Below, piece by piece: positions 46,741 through 55,939 of a stretch of 64,000 nucleotides of DNA (position 1 is the stretch's first letter; each line of letters opens with the position of its first letter). Both the position numbers and the translations under genes were made by a program. Where the stretch lies: positions 310,001 to 374,000 of the forward strand of contig NZ_JAFMYW010000007.1 of NCBI RefSeq assembly GCF_017353175.1, given 5' to 3'. The notes under the pieces are model-generated. The model did not search any database. It was not told the DNA's origin and saw only the letters and a list, made by a program, of their open reading frames with translations. Source of the DNA: Fibrella forsythiae (GTDB taxonomy: Bacteria > Bacteroidota > Bacteroidia > Cytophagales > Spirosomataceae).

Positions 46741-47526
46741 ATGCCCCTTTATATTACCTCGTTGAATTCAGGCAGCAATGCCAATTGCTATTACGTTGGC
46801 AATGAGCAGGAAGCCGTTCTGATTGATGCGGGTCTGTCGTGCCGCCAGACTGAGGTACGTATGCAGCGCCTGGGCCTGTCGCTGAAAAACGTAAATGCAA
46901 TCTTCATCTCCCATGAACACAGCGACCATATTAGCGGTCTTGCTCAGCTGTCGGGTAAATACCAGATTCCGGTTTACATCACCACCCAGACCCTTCGTTC
47001 ATCCCGGTTATTACCTGCCAAATTTCCCGTTCGTGAACTGACCGCCTACGAACCAGTGGCGATCGGCGCTCTACGAGTTACGGCCTTCCCCAAGCAGCAC
47101 GACGCTGTTGACCCGCACAGTTTTCTGGTTGAAGATGACGAGACCCGGGTCGGCGTATTTACTGACATTGGCACCGCCTGCGAACACGTCGTTCGCCATT
47201 TCAGCCAGTGCCACGCCGTGTTTCTGGAAGCTAATTATGATGAAGACATGCTGGCCAACGGGCGGTATCCGGCCTTTCTGAAACAGCGCATCCGGGGTGA
47301 TTTCGGTCATTTATCCAATCAACAGGCGCTGGCACTGTTAAAAGAACACAAGCCAGCGTTTATGAGCCACGTGCTGCTGTCTCACCTGTCGAAAGACAAT
47401 AACAGTCCGTTTGTTGCGCGCGATTTATTCCTGCCACACATGAACGAAACGGAACTGGTCATCGCATCCCGGTTTGCCGAAACCCCGGTTTATACCGTGC
47501 AGGCAAGTTATGCCGCTGACCTGTAA
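46741..47526 (+). CDS. MBL-fold metallohydrolase (YycJ/WalJ-like)
   Basis: The start at 46741 (MPLYITSLNSGSNANCYYVG) was preferred over an upstream TTG at 46627, whose extension has no family match. The protein has 261 residues with the metal motif ISHEHSDHISGL, the metal-binding Asp in GVFTDIGTACE and the closing His in GHLSNQQALALL region. It is cytosolic and likely a nuclease or phosphodiesterase; the family is linked to cell-wall and DNA-maintenance functions. Neighbours give no clue. Confidence 0.9.
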   Translation: MPLYITSLNSGSNANCYYVGNEQEAVLIDAGLSCRQTEVRMQRLGLSLKNVNAIFISHEHSDHISGLAQLSGKYQIPVYITTQTLRSSRLLPAKFPVRELTAYEPVAIGALRVTAFPKQHDAVDPHSFLVEDDETRVGVFTDIGTACEHVVRHFSQCHAVFLEANYDEDMLANGRYPAFLKQRIRGDFGHLSNQQALALLKEHKPAFMSHVLLSHLSKDNNSPFVARDLFLPHMNETELVIASRFAETPVYTVQASYAADL

Positions 47527-47644
47527 GACTCTGTATCGTAGCCGACGTATGAGGGCCAGTGGCTAAGTCAGGTACGTTCCGATAAACAGATTAGGGGGTT
47601 GCTGGTTTGGTATATAGTTTCACTCTGTATCAACCATTCAACGT

Positions 47645-47827
47645 ATGAATATTAAGCGTGTATTCGGCGTCATCCTGACACTAATAGGATTAATTGGCCT
47701 CATTTGGGGCGGCAAAGACCTAACCTCGGGCGGCGTGGCTCAGGCATCAATTGTCTACCTGGTATTGGGCGGCATTTTCTTTTTTACCGGCATCAGTCTC
47801 ATTCGTACAACCGGCGACACCGCATAA
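47645..47827 (+). CDS. Small membrane protein of unknown function
   Basis: Sixty residues with two hydrophobic helices (VFGVILTLIGLIGLIWGG and SIVYLVLGGIFFFTGISLI), joined by a short polar turn. A small inner-membrane protein seen in many Bacteroidota, but I recognise no named family. It starts after an intergenic octamer copy (47571). Confidence 0.65.
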   Translation: MNIKRVFGVILTLIGLIGLIWGGKDLTSGGVAQASIVYLVLGGIFFFTGISLIRTTGDTA

Positions 47828-47938
47828 GCTGAACGCAGCACAGTTCCAGCAATCTGAATGAGCAGCGGTTAATCTGCCCGTTTGCAGCCAGAAAAAATTT
47901 TTGGGGTATCATTAAACCCTATAGACTATTGTTTTGTC

Positions 47939-47966
47939 AAAAGCCCGGTCACATGACCGGGCTTTT
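47939..47966. terminator. Rho-independent terminator
   Basis: Perfect 12-base arms (47939-47950 and 47955-47966) with loop ACAT, followed by a T-run. It ends the small membrane protein transcript. The frame of the next gene opens inside it, so that start was moved downstream. Confidence 0.93.
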
Positions 47967-48017
47967 TTTGTAAATATTCGTCGTAAACTTGCTATCTGTA
48001 ATCTATCGATTCGACAC

Positions 48018-48857
48018 ATGTACAAGCTTGTCATCACCCTATTCCTATCCGCCTGCCTAACGGCTGGCCACGCTCAGATTAACCTTCCTGCCGCCAGCCC
48101 AGCCGCAACCATCAGTCAACAGATTGGCCTGGGCAAGGTCACCGTAGAGTATGGACGCCCATCGCTGAAAGGTCGCACCATGTTTGGCGACCGAATACCT
48201 TATGGTAAAGTTTGGCGTACCGGTGCCAACAAGATCACCGACCTGACACTCTCTGAACCCATGAACATCGAAGGAAAAGCGGTTGAAACAGGTAAATACG
48301 GACTGTATTCCATCCCGACCGCCGATTCGTTCACGTTTATTCTGAACAAAGACGCCGACGCCTGGGGTGCCTACGACTATAAAGAAGCCAACGATGTGCT
48401 GCGTTTGGTGGTAAAAAGCGAGAAGACAGCGACCAAGACCGAAACCCTGACCTTCGAATTCGTCGACCTGACACCTTCATCGGCGGTGCTTCAGCTACGC
48501 TGGGAAAATACAATGGCCCGACTAACCATTGCCGATGATGCCGATTCGCACGTGATGGCGCAAATCAAGGAATTAACTGCTTCGCCAACCGCTTCAACTG
48601 ACACCTACTTCGGCGCAGCCCAGTATTATCTGGATACCAACCGCGACCTGAAACAGGCGCTGGAATGGTCGAATAAAGTGGTAGCGAAAAGCAACGAATA
48701 CTGGACATACCACCTGCGGGCTAAAATTCTGGCGCGGTCGGGCAACTGCAAAGCCGCGCGCGCGGATGCACAGATGTCGCTCGATCTGGCCAAAAAAGCG
48801 GGCGACGATGCGTACATCAAAAACAACGAGAAGATTCTCGAAGACTGCAAGTTGTGA
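48018..48857 (+). CDS. DUF2911 domain secreted protein
   Basis: The start at 48018 (MYKLVITLFLSACLTAGHA) gives 279 residues and a proper signal peptide; the open frame runs back to 47934 through a terminator hairpin, so that part is unlikely to be translated. The DUF2911 pattern is clear: VTVEYGRPSLKGRTMFGD, PYGKVWRTGANKITDLTL, GKYGLYSIP. A C-terminal helical part resembles TPR repeats. Periplasmic; function unknown. Confidence 0.88.
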   Translation: MYKLVITLFLSACLTAGHAQINLPAASPAATISQQIGLGKVTVEYGRPSLKGRTMFGDRIPYGKVWRTGANKITDLTLSEPMNIEGKAVETGKYGLYSIPTADSFTFILNKDADAWGAYDYKEANDVLRLVVKSEKTATKTETLTFEFVDLTPSSAVLQLRWENTMARLTIADDADSHVMAQIKELTASPTASTDTYFGAAQYYLDTNRDLKQALEWSNKVVAKSNEYWTYHLRAKILARSGNCKAARADAQMSLDLAKKAGDDAYIKNNEKILEDCKL

Positions 48858-48863
48858 TCAGCA

Positions 48864-48923
48864 ACGTACCCAATAAAAAGGCCAGCCCCAGCTATTGGTG
48901 GCTGGTCTTTTTATTGGGTACGT
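48864..48923. terminator. Bidirectional hairpin terminator containing octamer-like ends
   Basis: Twenty-four-base arms with one mismatch (48864-48887 and 48900-48923) around a 12-base loop. The outer bases are ACGTACCC and its complement, related to the dispersed octamer. It immediately follows the DUF2911 gene. Confidence 0.85.
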
Positions 48924-49039
48924 CCGTAAACTTCCTTTATTAATTCCTCCTGTTTACCGCTGACTCAACACAGCCACCTTAGCCTCAACAAATTGCCTTG
49001 CAGGTTAGCCGGACGCTTACTTTTCAAGCGCTTACGTCC

Positions 49040-49090
49040 ATGTTATCAACCGACGTAATCAATGAACTGGCTAAACTCGAAGCGAAATGA
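49040..49090 (+). CDS. Possible short ORF or gene remnant before methyltransferase
   Basis: Sixteen codons (MLSTDVINELAKLEAK) end in TGA overlapping the ATG of the methyltransferase (ATGA). The same frame is open back to 48983 without an obvious start. It reads like a real protein tail, perhaps a truncated upstream gene, or a leader peptide giving translational coupling. Weak. Confidence 0.25.
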   Translation: MLSTDVINELAKLEAK

Positions 49091-49899
49091 ATCCAAATAA
49101 AGCGCTGTGGGAGAAAGGAGACTTCACACAGATTGCCCGCACCATGCGGGAAAGTGGTGAAGCACTGGTTGATCAACTTCAGATCACGAACGGTCTCAAG
49201 GTACTGGATCTTGGTTGTGGCGACGGCACCACGGCCATACCTGAAGCCAAACGGGGCGCTATCGTTGTCGGCGTCGACATTGCCCGAAACCTGGTTGAGG
49301 CCGGTAATGCCCGGGCAAAGGCAGAAGGGCTGACCAACTGCACGTTTCAGGAAGGTGATGCTACTGACCTACGCGAATTTACCGACGCCTCGTTTGATCT
49401 GGTGGTCAGTATATTCGGTGCCATGTTTGCGCCCAGGCCGCTTGAGGTGGCCAGAGAAATGGTGCGCGTTACACGTCCGGGTGGACGAATTGTAATGGGT
49501 AACTGGATACCAGGCGACCCTACGTTGGTTGCACAGATTTTAAAAATCAGTTCGGCTTACACACCGCCCCCGCCAGAAGGATTTATCAGCCCGATGTTGT
49601 GGGGCGTTGACGAGCAGGTGATCGATCGTTTTGGTCAGGCAGGAATACCCAGAGAAGCCATATCGTTCAGCCGGGAAACCTTCACCTTTAATGTACCATA
49701 TCCTCCTTCCGCGTTTGTCGATACCTTCAAATCGTATTACGGCCCCACGATGAATGCGTTTGAAGCAGCCGAAAAAAATGGCAAAGCCGCTGAGCTACAC
49801 CGTGAACTGACGGCGCTCTTCAACAGTCAGAACAAAAGCGGTGAAGCGGCCAGAACATCCATATCCGCTACGTTTCTGAAAGTGACCGTGATGCGTTAA
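49087..49899 (+). CDS. Class I SAM-dependent methyltransferase
   Basis: The protein has 270 residues. Motif I is VLDLGCGDGTTAIPEAK (about residues 39-55), the acidic residue of motif II is in VVGVDIARNLVEAGN, and motif III-like VRVTRPGGRIVMGNWIP is present. It is a soluble Rossmann-fold methyltransferase of the Ubi/Arsenite or methyltransf_25 type; substrate unknown. The ATG overlaps a small upstream frame. No operon partner follows. Confidence 0.9.
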   Translation: MNPNKALWEKGDFTQIARTMRESGEALVDQLQITNGLKVLDLGCGDGTTAIPEAKRGAIVVGVDIARNLVEAGNARAKAEGLTNCTFQEGDATDLREFTDASFDLVVSIFGAMFAPRPLEVAREMVRVTRPGGRIVMGNWIPGDPTLVAQILKISSAYTPPPPEGFISPMLWGVDEQVIDRFGQAGIPREAISFSRETFTFNVPYPPSAFVDTFKSYYGPTMNAFEAAEKNGKAAELHRELTALFNSQNKSGEAARTSISATFLKVTVMR

Positions 49900-50011
49900 T
49901 AAGTTGTGCCCCTGACATGCCACACCATCAGGTTCTTAACGCCCAAAAAACCAATTCGTACGGAGCGAGTTTATGCACTGGTACTTTGTCGTACCACTAA
50001 ACACATACGTT

Positions 50012-50587
50012 ATGAAGAAGACAACATTGGTGTATTTGCTGGCCATGAGCTGCCTGACATTCCAGGCCTGCAACAGTGAAAAAAAGACAACGAGTGATAG
50101 CGTCGAAAACGCAGAAAACTCGAATGAAGTAAAAGAAGAACAAGGCGCAGGTGCTGAAGATGATGACAGCGAGTTTGCGGTGAAAGCGGCCAGTGGTGGA
50201 CTGCTGGAAGTGGAACTGGGTAAACTGGCGCAGGAAAAAGGGCAGAACGCCGAGGTGAAACAGTTTGGGGCCAAAATGGTGGAAGACCATACCAAAGCCA
50301 ACGACGAGTTGAAAGCACTGGCAACGCTTAAGAACATCACGATTCCCTCAACACCGGGCGAAGACAAACAGAAAGATATCGACGATATGCGTAAACTATC
50401 GGGTGCTGAATTCGACAAAAAGTACATCAGCTACATGAAAGACGATCATGAGGAAGATGTGAAGGAGTTCAAAAAAGCCGCTCAGGACGCGAAAGATCAA
50501 TCGATCAAAGAGTTCGCTGCTAAAACGCTACCCACGCTCCAGATGCACCTGGATATGGTAACCGCCATTGACAAGAAGCTGAACTAA
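50012..50587 (+). CDS. DUF4142 lipoprotein
   Basis: The start at 50012 (MKKTTLVYLLAMSCLTFQAC) gives 191 residues with a lipobox (LTFQAC, Cys 20). After an acidic low-complexity region (KEEQGAGAEDDDSE) comes the four-helix DUF4142 domain, a ferritin-like bundle: KAASGGLLEVELGKLAQEKG, KQFGAKMVEDHTKANDEL, YISYMKDDHEEDVKEFKK. Family function is unknown, and it has been linked to outer-membrane stress. Transcribed alone, followed by a terminator. Confidence 0.92.
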   Translation: MKKTTLVYLLAMSCLTFQACNSEKKTTSDSVENAENSNEVKEEQGAGAEDDDSEFAVKAASGGLLEVELGKLAQEKGQNAEVKQFGAKMVEDHTKANDELKALATLKNITIPSTPGEDKQKDIDDMRKLSGAEFDKKYISYMKDDHEEDVKEFKKAAQDAKDQSIKEFAAKTLPTLQMHLDMVTAIDKKLN

Positions 50588-50607
50588 ACCGTTCCGTATG
50601 TAGTAAA

Positions 50608-50643
50608 AAAGCTTCGCGAAGCTAGTTGCTGCGCGAAGCTTTT
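50608..50643. terminator. Rho-independent terminator between convergent DUF4142 and menD
   Basis: Eleven-base perfect arms (AAAGCTTCGCG and complement; 50608-50618 and about 50632-50643, one extra T) around a 13-base loop, with A/T runs on both sides. Confidence 0.85.
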
Positions 50644-50649
50644 CTTTTG

Positions 50650-52374
50650 TTATAACCGCTGCTTATAGGCTTTGAATGCTTCGGCATTAACGTATTTATC
50701 CGTTGTAATTTCCAGCAGCTTAGGTCTATCCGACGCCTCGAAGAACGTACCCAGTGCGGTGGCCAACGTACCTGAATCAGTCACCTGTTCGTAGGCAACG
50801 CCAAAGTCGGCGCAGGTACGTTCGGCAGTTAGCTGATGGGGCGTCTCGAAGTATGTTTCCAGTTCTGGTTGCTGTGATGATCCGTCGATGATTCGGAAAA
50901 TATGCCCCGACGCGTTGTTGAGCAGCACAATACGCAGGTTTCCCGGTAGGCCGTTCTGCCACAGCCCGTTACGATCGTAAAAAAACGCCACATCGCCGAT
51001 CAGTACCGTAACGATAGCACGCGTTTTCAGCGCCGCCCCTACGGCCGTGCTCAGGCATCCGTCAATACCGCTCGTTCCCCGATTTGCCCACACCTGCACT
51101 GCCTGACTTGTTTCCAGCCCACACATATTAGCGTATCGAACAGGCATACTATTGGCCAGTTGCAGGTGCGAGTTGGTTGGTAGCGCGTCCAGAACAGCCT
51201 GCGTGGCCACCCAGTCGGTGAAGGGTGAATCACGAAGCGACTGAGCCACTACTCGTCGGGCCGCCTGATCAGCAGCCTGCCAGACCGTGAGAAATTCAGC
51301 CTCTTCGTCATCATCCTCCACCCCTTCGCGAAAATGCTGGTAATCAAGATCGGCAAATAGCTTCTGAAAAAAATAGACCGGCTCAACCGGGATACGCGTT
51401 GTCAACGACTGAAACGAATCGATTAGCCGGTCGCCGTATGGCTGAACGTGCCAGTGTTGAGCGGCGGGGTATTTACGGAAATACGTTTTCAGGTTTCGCG
51501 TCAAAAACGAATTACCCAGCGTGATCAGCAAATCGGGGCGCAGGTTTTCCAGTTCTTCTTCGTCCGGTTGCCCCAAAATCGTATCCGTCTGGCTAATGAA
51601 CGCATCACTCCGGCCGAGGTTACTGATAATCTCCCCCACCACAGGTACGTTCAACTCGCGCCCTATTTGCGTCAGAATCTGGTGCAGATCGGGCTGAAAC
51701 GGGGTTTGACCAACCAGAATCAGTTTTCGTTCGGTGCTCTCCCAATCGGCCAGCAACCGGTGCCACGTCTCTGCCGGCAGTTGCGGCGAAACAGCTACCT
51801 GCTCAATGACCCGTCCACGTTCTGGCCGAAACACATCACCCGGTTTGGGGTAAAAAGGCTCCCGCAGAGGCACGTTTATATGAACTGGTCCGGCTGGCCC
51901 TGAACGGCTCAGATCAAACGCTTCGTTGATGGTTCGTTCAATAAACCAGGGCGAATCGGCGTGCATATAGTCGGCAGGTAGATCATAGCTCCGTTTTACG
52001 TGATTGGCGAAAATGCCGACCTGGTCGATCGTTTGGCCATCCTGTTGGTGCAGCCACTCGTGGGGCCGATCGGCAGTGAGCAGCAGCAGCGGAACCTGCT
52101 GAAAATAGGCCTCTACCACCGCCGGACTCAGGTTGTATACCGCGCTGCCCGACGTGCAGATCAGGGCGACGGGCGTCTGCGTTTGCTGCGCCATGCCCAG
52201 CGCCGTAAAGCCAGCAGCCCGTTCATCAGGTACAACACGTACCTGCAAGCCAGGATGCCGGGCAACGGCAATCGTCAACGGTGCCGACCGCGACCCCGGC
52301 GACACAACGACATCGCGCAGGCCTTTCCGGTGCAGCAGCTCAACAAGATTCAGAATGGGTTGAAGAACAGGCAT
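50650..52374 (-). CDS. menD: 2-succinyl-5-enolpyruvyl-6-hydroxy-3-cyclohexene-1-carboxylate synthase
   Basis: A typical MenD of 574 residues. The thiamine diphosphate fold opens DVVVSPGSRSAPLTIAVA; the Glu/His environment of the cofactor is in ALICTSGSAVYNLSPAV; the C-terminal ThDP-binding part has GDVAFFYDRNGLW and NNASGHIF. It joins 2-oxoglutarate and isochorismate in menaquinone biosynthesis, in keeping with a respiring Bacteroidota. It has no men gene neighbours in this window. Confidence 0.97.
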   Translation of the reverse strand: MPVLQPILNLVELLHRKGLRDVVVSPGSRSAPLTIAVARHPGLQVRVVPDERAAGFTALGMAQQTQTPVALICTSGSAVYNLSPAVVEAYFQQVPLLLLTADRPHEWLHQQDGQTIDQVGIFANHVKRSYDLPADYMHADSPWFIERTINEAFDLSRSGPAGPVHINVPLREPFYPKPGDVFRPERGRVIEQVAVSPQLPAETWHRLLADWESTERKLILVGQTPFQPDLHQILTQIGRELNVPVVGEIISNLGRSDAFISQTDTILGQPDEEELENLRPDLLITLGNSFLTRNLKTYFRKYPAAQHWHVQPYGDRLIDSFQSLTTRIPVEPVYFFQKLFADLDYQHFREGVEDDDEEAEFLTVWQAADQAARRVVAQSLRDSPFTDWVATQAVLDALPTNSHLQLANSMPVRYANMCGLETSQAVQVWANRGTSGIDGCLSTAVGAALKTRAIVTVLIGDVAFFYDRNGLWQNGLPGNLRIVLLNNASGHIFRIIDGSSQQPELETYFETPHQLTAERTCADFGVAYEQVTDSGTLATALGTFFEASDRPKLLEITTDKYVNAEAFKAYKQRL

Positions 52375-52379
52375 GAAAT

Positions 52380-52500
52380 AGAAGTTTCAAGTCTCAGGTT
52401 TAAAGTGTCGAAAGGTGAGCTGCTGATCAACCACCTCTTGATGATGCAGCGGATCGCGTCATCAGACCGTCTGAAACTTGAAACATGAAACCTGAAACTT
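52380..52500. repeat. Imperfect inverted repeat of low-complexity words
   Basis: The left flank (52380-52415) and right flank (52469-52500) carry AAGTTTCAAG-, GGTTT- and CATGTTTC-type words as rough inverted copies. It lies between the EVE gene stop and the menD start, both on the minus strand. The middle contains further complementary GCTGCTGATCA-like segments. A transcription stop is possible. Confidence 0.45.
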
Positions 52501-52921
52501 AATTCCCCATTTTCACAATCAGGTCAAATTCATCAGGCTTGATGGGCATGACCGAGAGACGGGATTGTTTGATAAGCGCCACATTGGCCAGCATGGGCTC
52601 GGCCTTTATCTGCGCCAGCGTAACGGGTTTCTCAAACGCCATGGCCGGCTCCAGTTCCACCACGCACCAGGGCGTTGGTTTACCGGTTGGATCGGGTTGA
52701 GCCGTGGGGTCGGGATACGACTCGCAGACAACGCTGGCCAAGCCAACCACCTGTGGATTGTTGACGCTATGATAGAACAGTACCTGATCACCTTGTCGCA
52801 TGGCCTGCAGGTTATTGCGGGCCTGATAGTTACGAACCCCATCCCAGGTAGCGCGGCCCTGCTCAATGAAATGATGCCAGCCGTAGGTCTCCGGCTCTGA
52901 CTTTACCAACCAATAATTCAT
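52499..52921 (-). CDS. EVE domain-containing protein
   Basis: The start at 52921 (MNYWLVKSEPETYGWHHF) gives 140 residues; the frame continues upstream across the purine repeat (to 53119) but that part is not family-like. The EVE (PUA-like) fold is typical: WDGVRNYQARNNLQAMRQGD, VLFYHSVNNPQVVGLASV, VELEPAMAFEKPVTL. EVE domains bind modified bases in DNA or RNA. Context does not tell which. Full length for the family. Confidence 0.93.
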   Translation of the reverse strand: MNYWLVKSEPETYGWHHFIEQGRATWDGVRNYQARNNLQAMRQGDQVLFYHSVNNPQVVGLASVVCESYPDPTAQPDPTGKPTPWCVVELEPAMAFEKPVTLAQIKAEPMLANVALIKQSRLSVMPIKPDEFDLIVKMGN

Positions 52922-52940
52922 GAAGGCAAAAGTAGGTTTT

Positions 52941-53054
52941 AGGGAGGAAAGGAGGAAAGGGAGGAAGGGGAGGAAAGGGAACTGACGCGTAAGTAATGCT
53001 GGCGCGTAAGCTCCTTTTCCTCCCTTTCCTCCCTTTCCTCCTTCCTCCTTTCTT
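52941..53054. repeat. Polypurine/polypyrimidine inverted repeat
   Basis: Left arm 52941-52980 is GGGAGGAAAGGAGG-like purine tract and right arm 53012-53054 its near-perfect pyrimidine complement; the centre contains two copies of GCGTAAG. It lies between the EVE gene and the molybdenum hydroxylase gene. Such sequence can form a long hairpin or a triplex (H-DNA). Confidence 0.65.
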
Positions 53055-55256
53055 TTACACCTTCGCCAAATCAATTGGCAGGCGGCGCATTCGTTTTCCC
53101 GTTGCGGCAAAGATGGCATTGGCCAGGGCGGGTGCTACTGGTGGCAGCCCTGGCTCGCCTACTCCTTTGATCGTATTACCGCCATCGGCCAGGATGTGCA
53201 CCTCAACGGCTGGCATTTCGTTGATTCGCAGCATCTGGTTGGTATCGAAGTTGGTCTGCTGCGCCTGGCCGTTGGCAAAGGTGATGCCCTCTTTTGTAGC
53301 AGCCACCAGCCCCATACAGATGGCCCCCTCCACCTGATTGCGAACCATATCCGGGTTAACGACCGTGCCAAGATCGATGACGCAATACACCTTGTCGACT
53401 TTCACCGACCCGTCTTGCTGCTTCGACACTTCGACCACGTGACCAGCCAGGCCAGCGAAGAATTCCCACTGCGCCACCCCCCGTCCTTTTCCGGCAGGAA
53501 GCGGCTTATCCCAGTTCGACACTTCGCGTAGTTTGGCCAGCACCTTTTTCGTGTCCGAGTCTTTGGTGAGCATCGCCATCCGGTAATCCATCGGGTCTTT
53601 CTTCGCCTGATGCGCCATCTCGTCGATGAAGCACTCATGCGAGAACGCCAGCGTCGTGCTGGTTACGGCTCGCCAGTAGCCCGTTGGTACCTGCAAGTCA
53701 GCGAAGATGTAGCGATTGTCGACGTTCGGAATTTCGTATTTCTGTTCGCTGATGCCTTCCGTCATGGTTTTGTCGGGCTTGGCGGCATCCCGGGTACGTC
53801 CCAGCGTTGCATCGATCGATGGCGAGATGACTTTGTGCTGGAAGGCCACGGGCAATCCGTCGGCACCCAGTCCGGCACGCATAGCCGAGAACGTCATGGG
53901 CCGGAACGGACCGAGCTGCGTATCATCTTCACGCGTCCAGACCACTTTCACCGGCTTACCCACCGACCTGGCAATGTGGGCCGCTTCGAGCACGAAATCC
54001 TGGAATAGCCGACGGCCAAAGCCACCTCCGTTGAACGTGATATTTACCTTTATGTCGGCTGGTTTGATCTTGAACTCGTCGGCCATTTTTGACTTGATCC
54101 AGTCAGGTGCCTGCGACGAGGTCCACAGTTCGACGGTATCGGGCGTAGGCCAGTTCACCACGCAGTTCATCGGCTCCATAGGCGAGTGGCTCACCATCGG
54201 CGTTTCGTAGAACGCGTCGATTTTGGTTGGCGCCTCGGCAAGGGCTTTGCTGAAATCACCTGTTGTATGATCAACCACACCGTCCTGTTTGGCCAGCTCA
54301 TGAAGTTGCTTTTCATAGGCGACTGTATTGAACGCATCCAGCCCCTGATGATCCCATTTGACCGCCAGCGCCCTACGCCCTTTCAGCGCGGCCCAGTAAT
54401 TGTCGGCCACCACGGCAACTCCGTCGTACTTGTTCTGTTCGAGCACCCGACTCGCCTTCACTACCTGCCGGACACCTTTCACCTGCTTCGTTTTGGTGTC
54501 GTCGAAACTAACCAGTTTGCTGCCAATAATTGGGCTACGTTCAACAGAAGCATAGAGCATACCGGGTACCTTCACGTCGATACCGAACTGCGCCCTGCCC
54601 GATACTTTGGCAGGTACGTCGGGCCGGGGCGATGGTTTACCCAGGATGGTAAAGTCTTTGGGAGATTTTAGTTTCGGACTAGTCGGTACGGGTAATTTCG
54701 ATGCCACGTCGATCAGATCACCATAGGCAATGCTGCGTCCCGACGCTTTATGATGAACCTGCGCATTGGCCACCGTACATTCCTCCGCAGGTACGTTCCA
54801 TTGCTGACTGGCTGCCATTACAAGCATCTCGCGGGCCGACGCGCCCACTTTGCGAAGCGCCATGTAGCTACCCCGAACCGACGAGCTACCCCCCGAAATC
54901 TGGCCACCGAACGCTTTTTCACCACCCGTTTGCAGAATCGTCACCTGATTCAGCGCCACGCCTAGCTCTTCGGCAATCAGCGCCGGAACCGCCTGGAACG
55001 TACCCTGACCCATATCGGGCTTGGGGTTCATGATCGTGATCTTTCCGGGCTTCCCTCCCACCGATTTCTCGATGATGATATAAGGAGTCAGCTCGGTGCC
55101 AACGGGAGCCGCATTGATATTGAGGATACCGCTGCCAGCCGGTGCCGGTGCGCCTGCATTGGCCGACGAGATGCCCAGCACCAGTGCTCCACCCGCCAGG
55201 CCCAGCGTTTTCAGGAAGTCGCGGCGGTTGGCTGTTGGTAGTATGTCTGCGCTCAT
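53055..55256 (-). CDS. Molybdopterin-binding subunit of xanthine dehydrogenase/isoquinoline oxidoreductase family
   Basis: The protein has 733 residues. A twin-arginine signal ([18 protein letters not shown], residues 12-30) indicates Tat export, as in IorB-like aldehyde/isoquinoline oxidoreductases. The molybdopterin region is [16 protein letters not shown] with other family motifs ([37 protein letters not shown]). With the 2Fe-2S subunit encoded next to it (four-base overlap at 55253-55256), it forms a periplasmic oxidoreductase. Substrate is not known; the usual third, cytochrome c subunit is absent here. Confidence 0.9.
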   Translation of the reverse strand: MSADILPTANRRDFLKTLGLAGGALVLGISSANAGAPAPAGSGILNINAAPVGTELTPYIIIEKSVGGKPGKITIMNPKPDMGQGTFQAVPALIAEELGVALNQVTILQTGGEKAFGGQISGGSSSVRGSYMALRKVGASAREMLVMAASQQWNVPAEECTVANAQVHHKASGRSIAYGDLIDVASKLPVPTSPKLKSPKDFTILGKPSPRPDVPAKVSGRAQFGIDVKVPGMLYASVERSPIIGSKLVSFDDTKTKQVKGVRQVVKASRVLEQNKYDGVAVVADNYWAALKGRRALAVKWDHQGLDAFNTVAYEKQLHELAKQDGVVDHTTGDFSKALAEAPTKIDAFYETPMVSHSPMEPMNCVVNWPTPDTVELWTSSQAPDWIKSKMADEFKIKPADIKVNITFNGGGFGRRLFQDFVLEAAHIARSVGKPVKVVWTREDDTQLGPFRPMTFSAMRAGLGADGLPVAFQHKVISPSIDATLGRTRDAAKPDKTMTEGISEQKYEIPNVDNRYIFADLQVPTGYWRAVTSTTLAFSHECFIDEMAHQAKKDPMDYRMAMLTKDSDTKKVLAKLREVSNWDKPLPAGKGRGVAQWEFFAGLAGHVVEVSKQQDGSVKVDKVYCVIDLGTVVNPDMVRNQVEGAICMGLVAATKEGITFANGQAQQTNFDTNQMLRINEMPAVEVHILADGGNTIKGVGEPGLPPVAPALANAIFAATGKRMRRLPIDLAKV

Positions 55257-55750
55257 CGTTTGCCTAGTTTAGATGCGTTCTTCATTTTTGGAGCAGCACT
55301 GATCTCTGCCGAGGCGGTATGAATGGCCTCCCGAATTCGGACATACGTGCCACACCGGCAGATGTTACCCTGCATGGCCGCATCGATATCGGCATCGGTC
55401 GGTTTCGGAATCTGTTTCAGCAACGCCACCGCCGACATGATCTGGCCCGACTGACAATAACCACACTGCGGTACCTGATGCTCAATCCAGGCTTTCTGTA
55501 CGGGATGATCCGCGTTTTTCGAGAGCCCTTCAATGGTCGTAATCTTCTGGCCAGCCACCGCCGACACCGGTACGCTGCATGAGCGGATAGGCGCCCCGTC
55601 GAGATGAACCGTGCAGGCACCGCATTGGGCAATACCGCAACCAAACTTGGTGCCGGTCAGGCCGACAACGTCGCGAATGGCCCAGAGCAGTGGCATATCC
55701 GGGTCAACATCAAGCGACTGCGGCTGATTATTAATGGTGAGTTTAATCAT
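55253..55750 (-). CDS. (2Fe-2S)-binding subunit of the molybdenum oxidoreductase (IorA-like)
   Basis: The protein has 165 residues. A plant-type ferredoxin domain has the cysteine cluster in [19 protein letters not shown], and the second 2Fe-2S domain has [11 protein letters not shown] with [11 protein letters not shown]. It passes electrons from the molybdenum centre. Its stop overlaps the start of the large subunit by four bases, so the two are coupled. No signal peptide of its own, so it is probably co-exported by the Tat partner. Confidence 0.93.
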   Translation of the reverse strand: MIKLTINNQPQSLDVDPDMPLLWAIRDVVGLTGTKFGCGIAQCGACTVHLDGAPIRSCSVPVSAVAGQKITTIEGLSKNADHPVQKAWIEHQVPQCGYCQSGQIMSAVALLKQIPKPTDADIDAAMQGNICRCGTYVRIREAIHTASAEISAAPKMKNASKLGKR

Positions 55751-55800
55751 GACCAGTAAACTGATTGTTAAGTCGTTTCAGAGGAAAGCGAAGGTAACGA

Positions 55801-55833
55801 AAAACCCCGACAGCCGGAAGCTATCGGGGTTTT
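55801..55833 (-). terminator. Terminator of the SusC/SusD operon
   Basis: Perfect 10-base arms (AAAACCCCGA and complement; 55801-55810 and 55824-55833) with a 13-base loop. It lies downstream of susD on the minus strand, before the 2Fe-2S gene. Confidence 0.8.
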
Positions 55834-55939
55834 CGATGGATACGGACTAGTACCTGACCAATTTGTTTGTTGGATCATGGTACATCAAGCAGCGCTTTTG
55901 TCATTTATGTAAAGCAGACTTGTAGGTTCCCATTCCCTC

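Noticed and set aside
47934-48017. Upstream start of the DUF2911 gene
   Set aside because: It would start inside a strong terminator hairpin; the signal peptide begins at 48018.
52941-53054. CRISPR-like or tandem-repeat array
   Set aside because: There are no regularly spaced identical repeats; it is one purine arm with one pyrimidine arm.
52922-53119. N-terminal extension of the EVE protein
   Set aside because: The extra 66 residues translate the purine repeat (Gly/Lys and Phe/Leu/Pro runs); the family starts at MNYWLVKSEPE.
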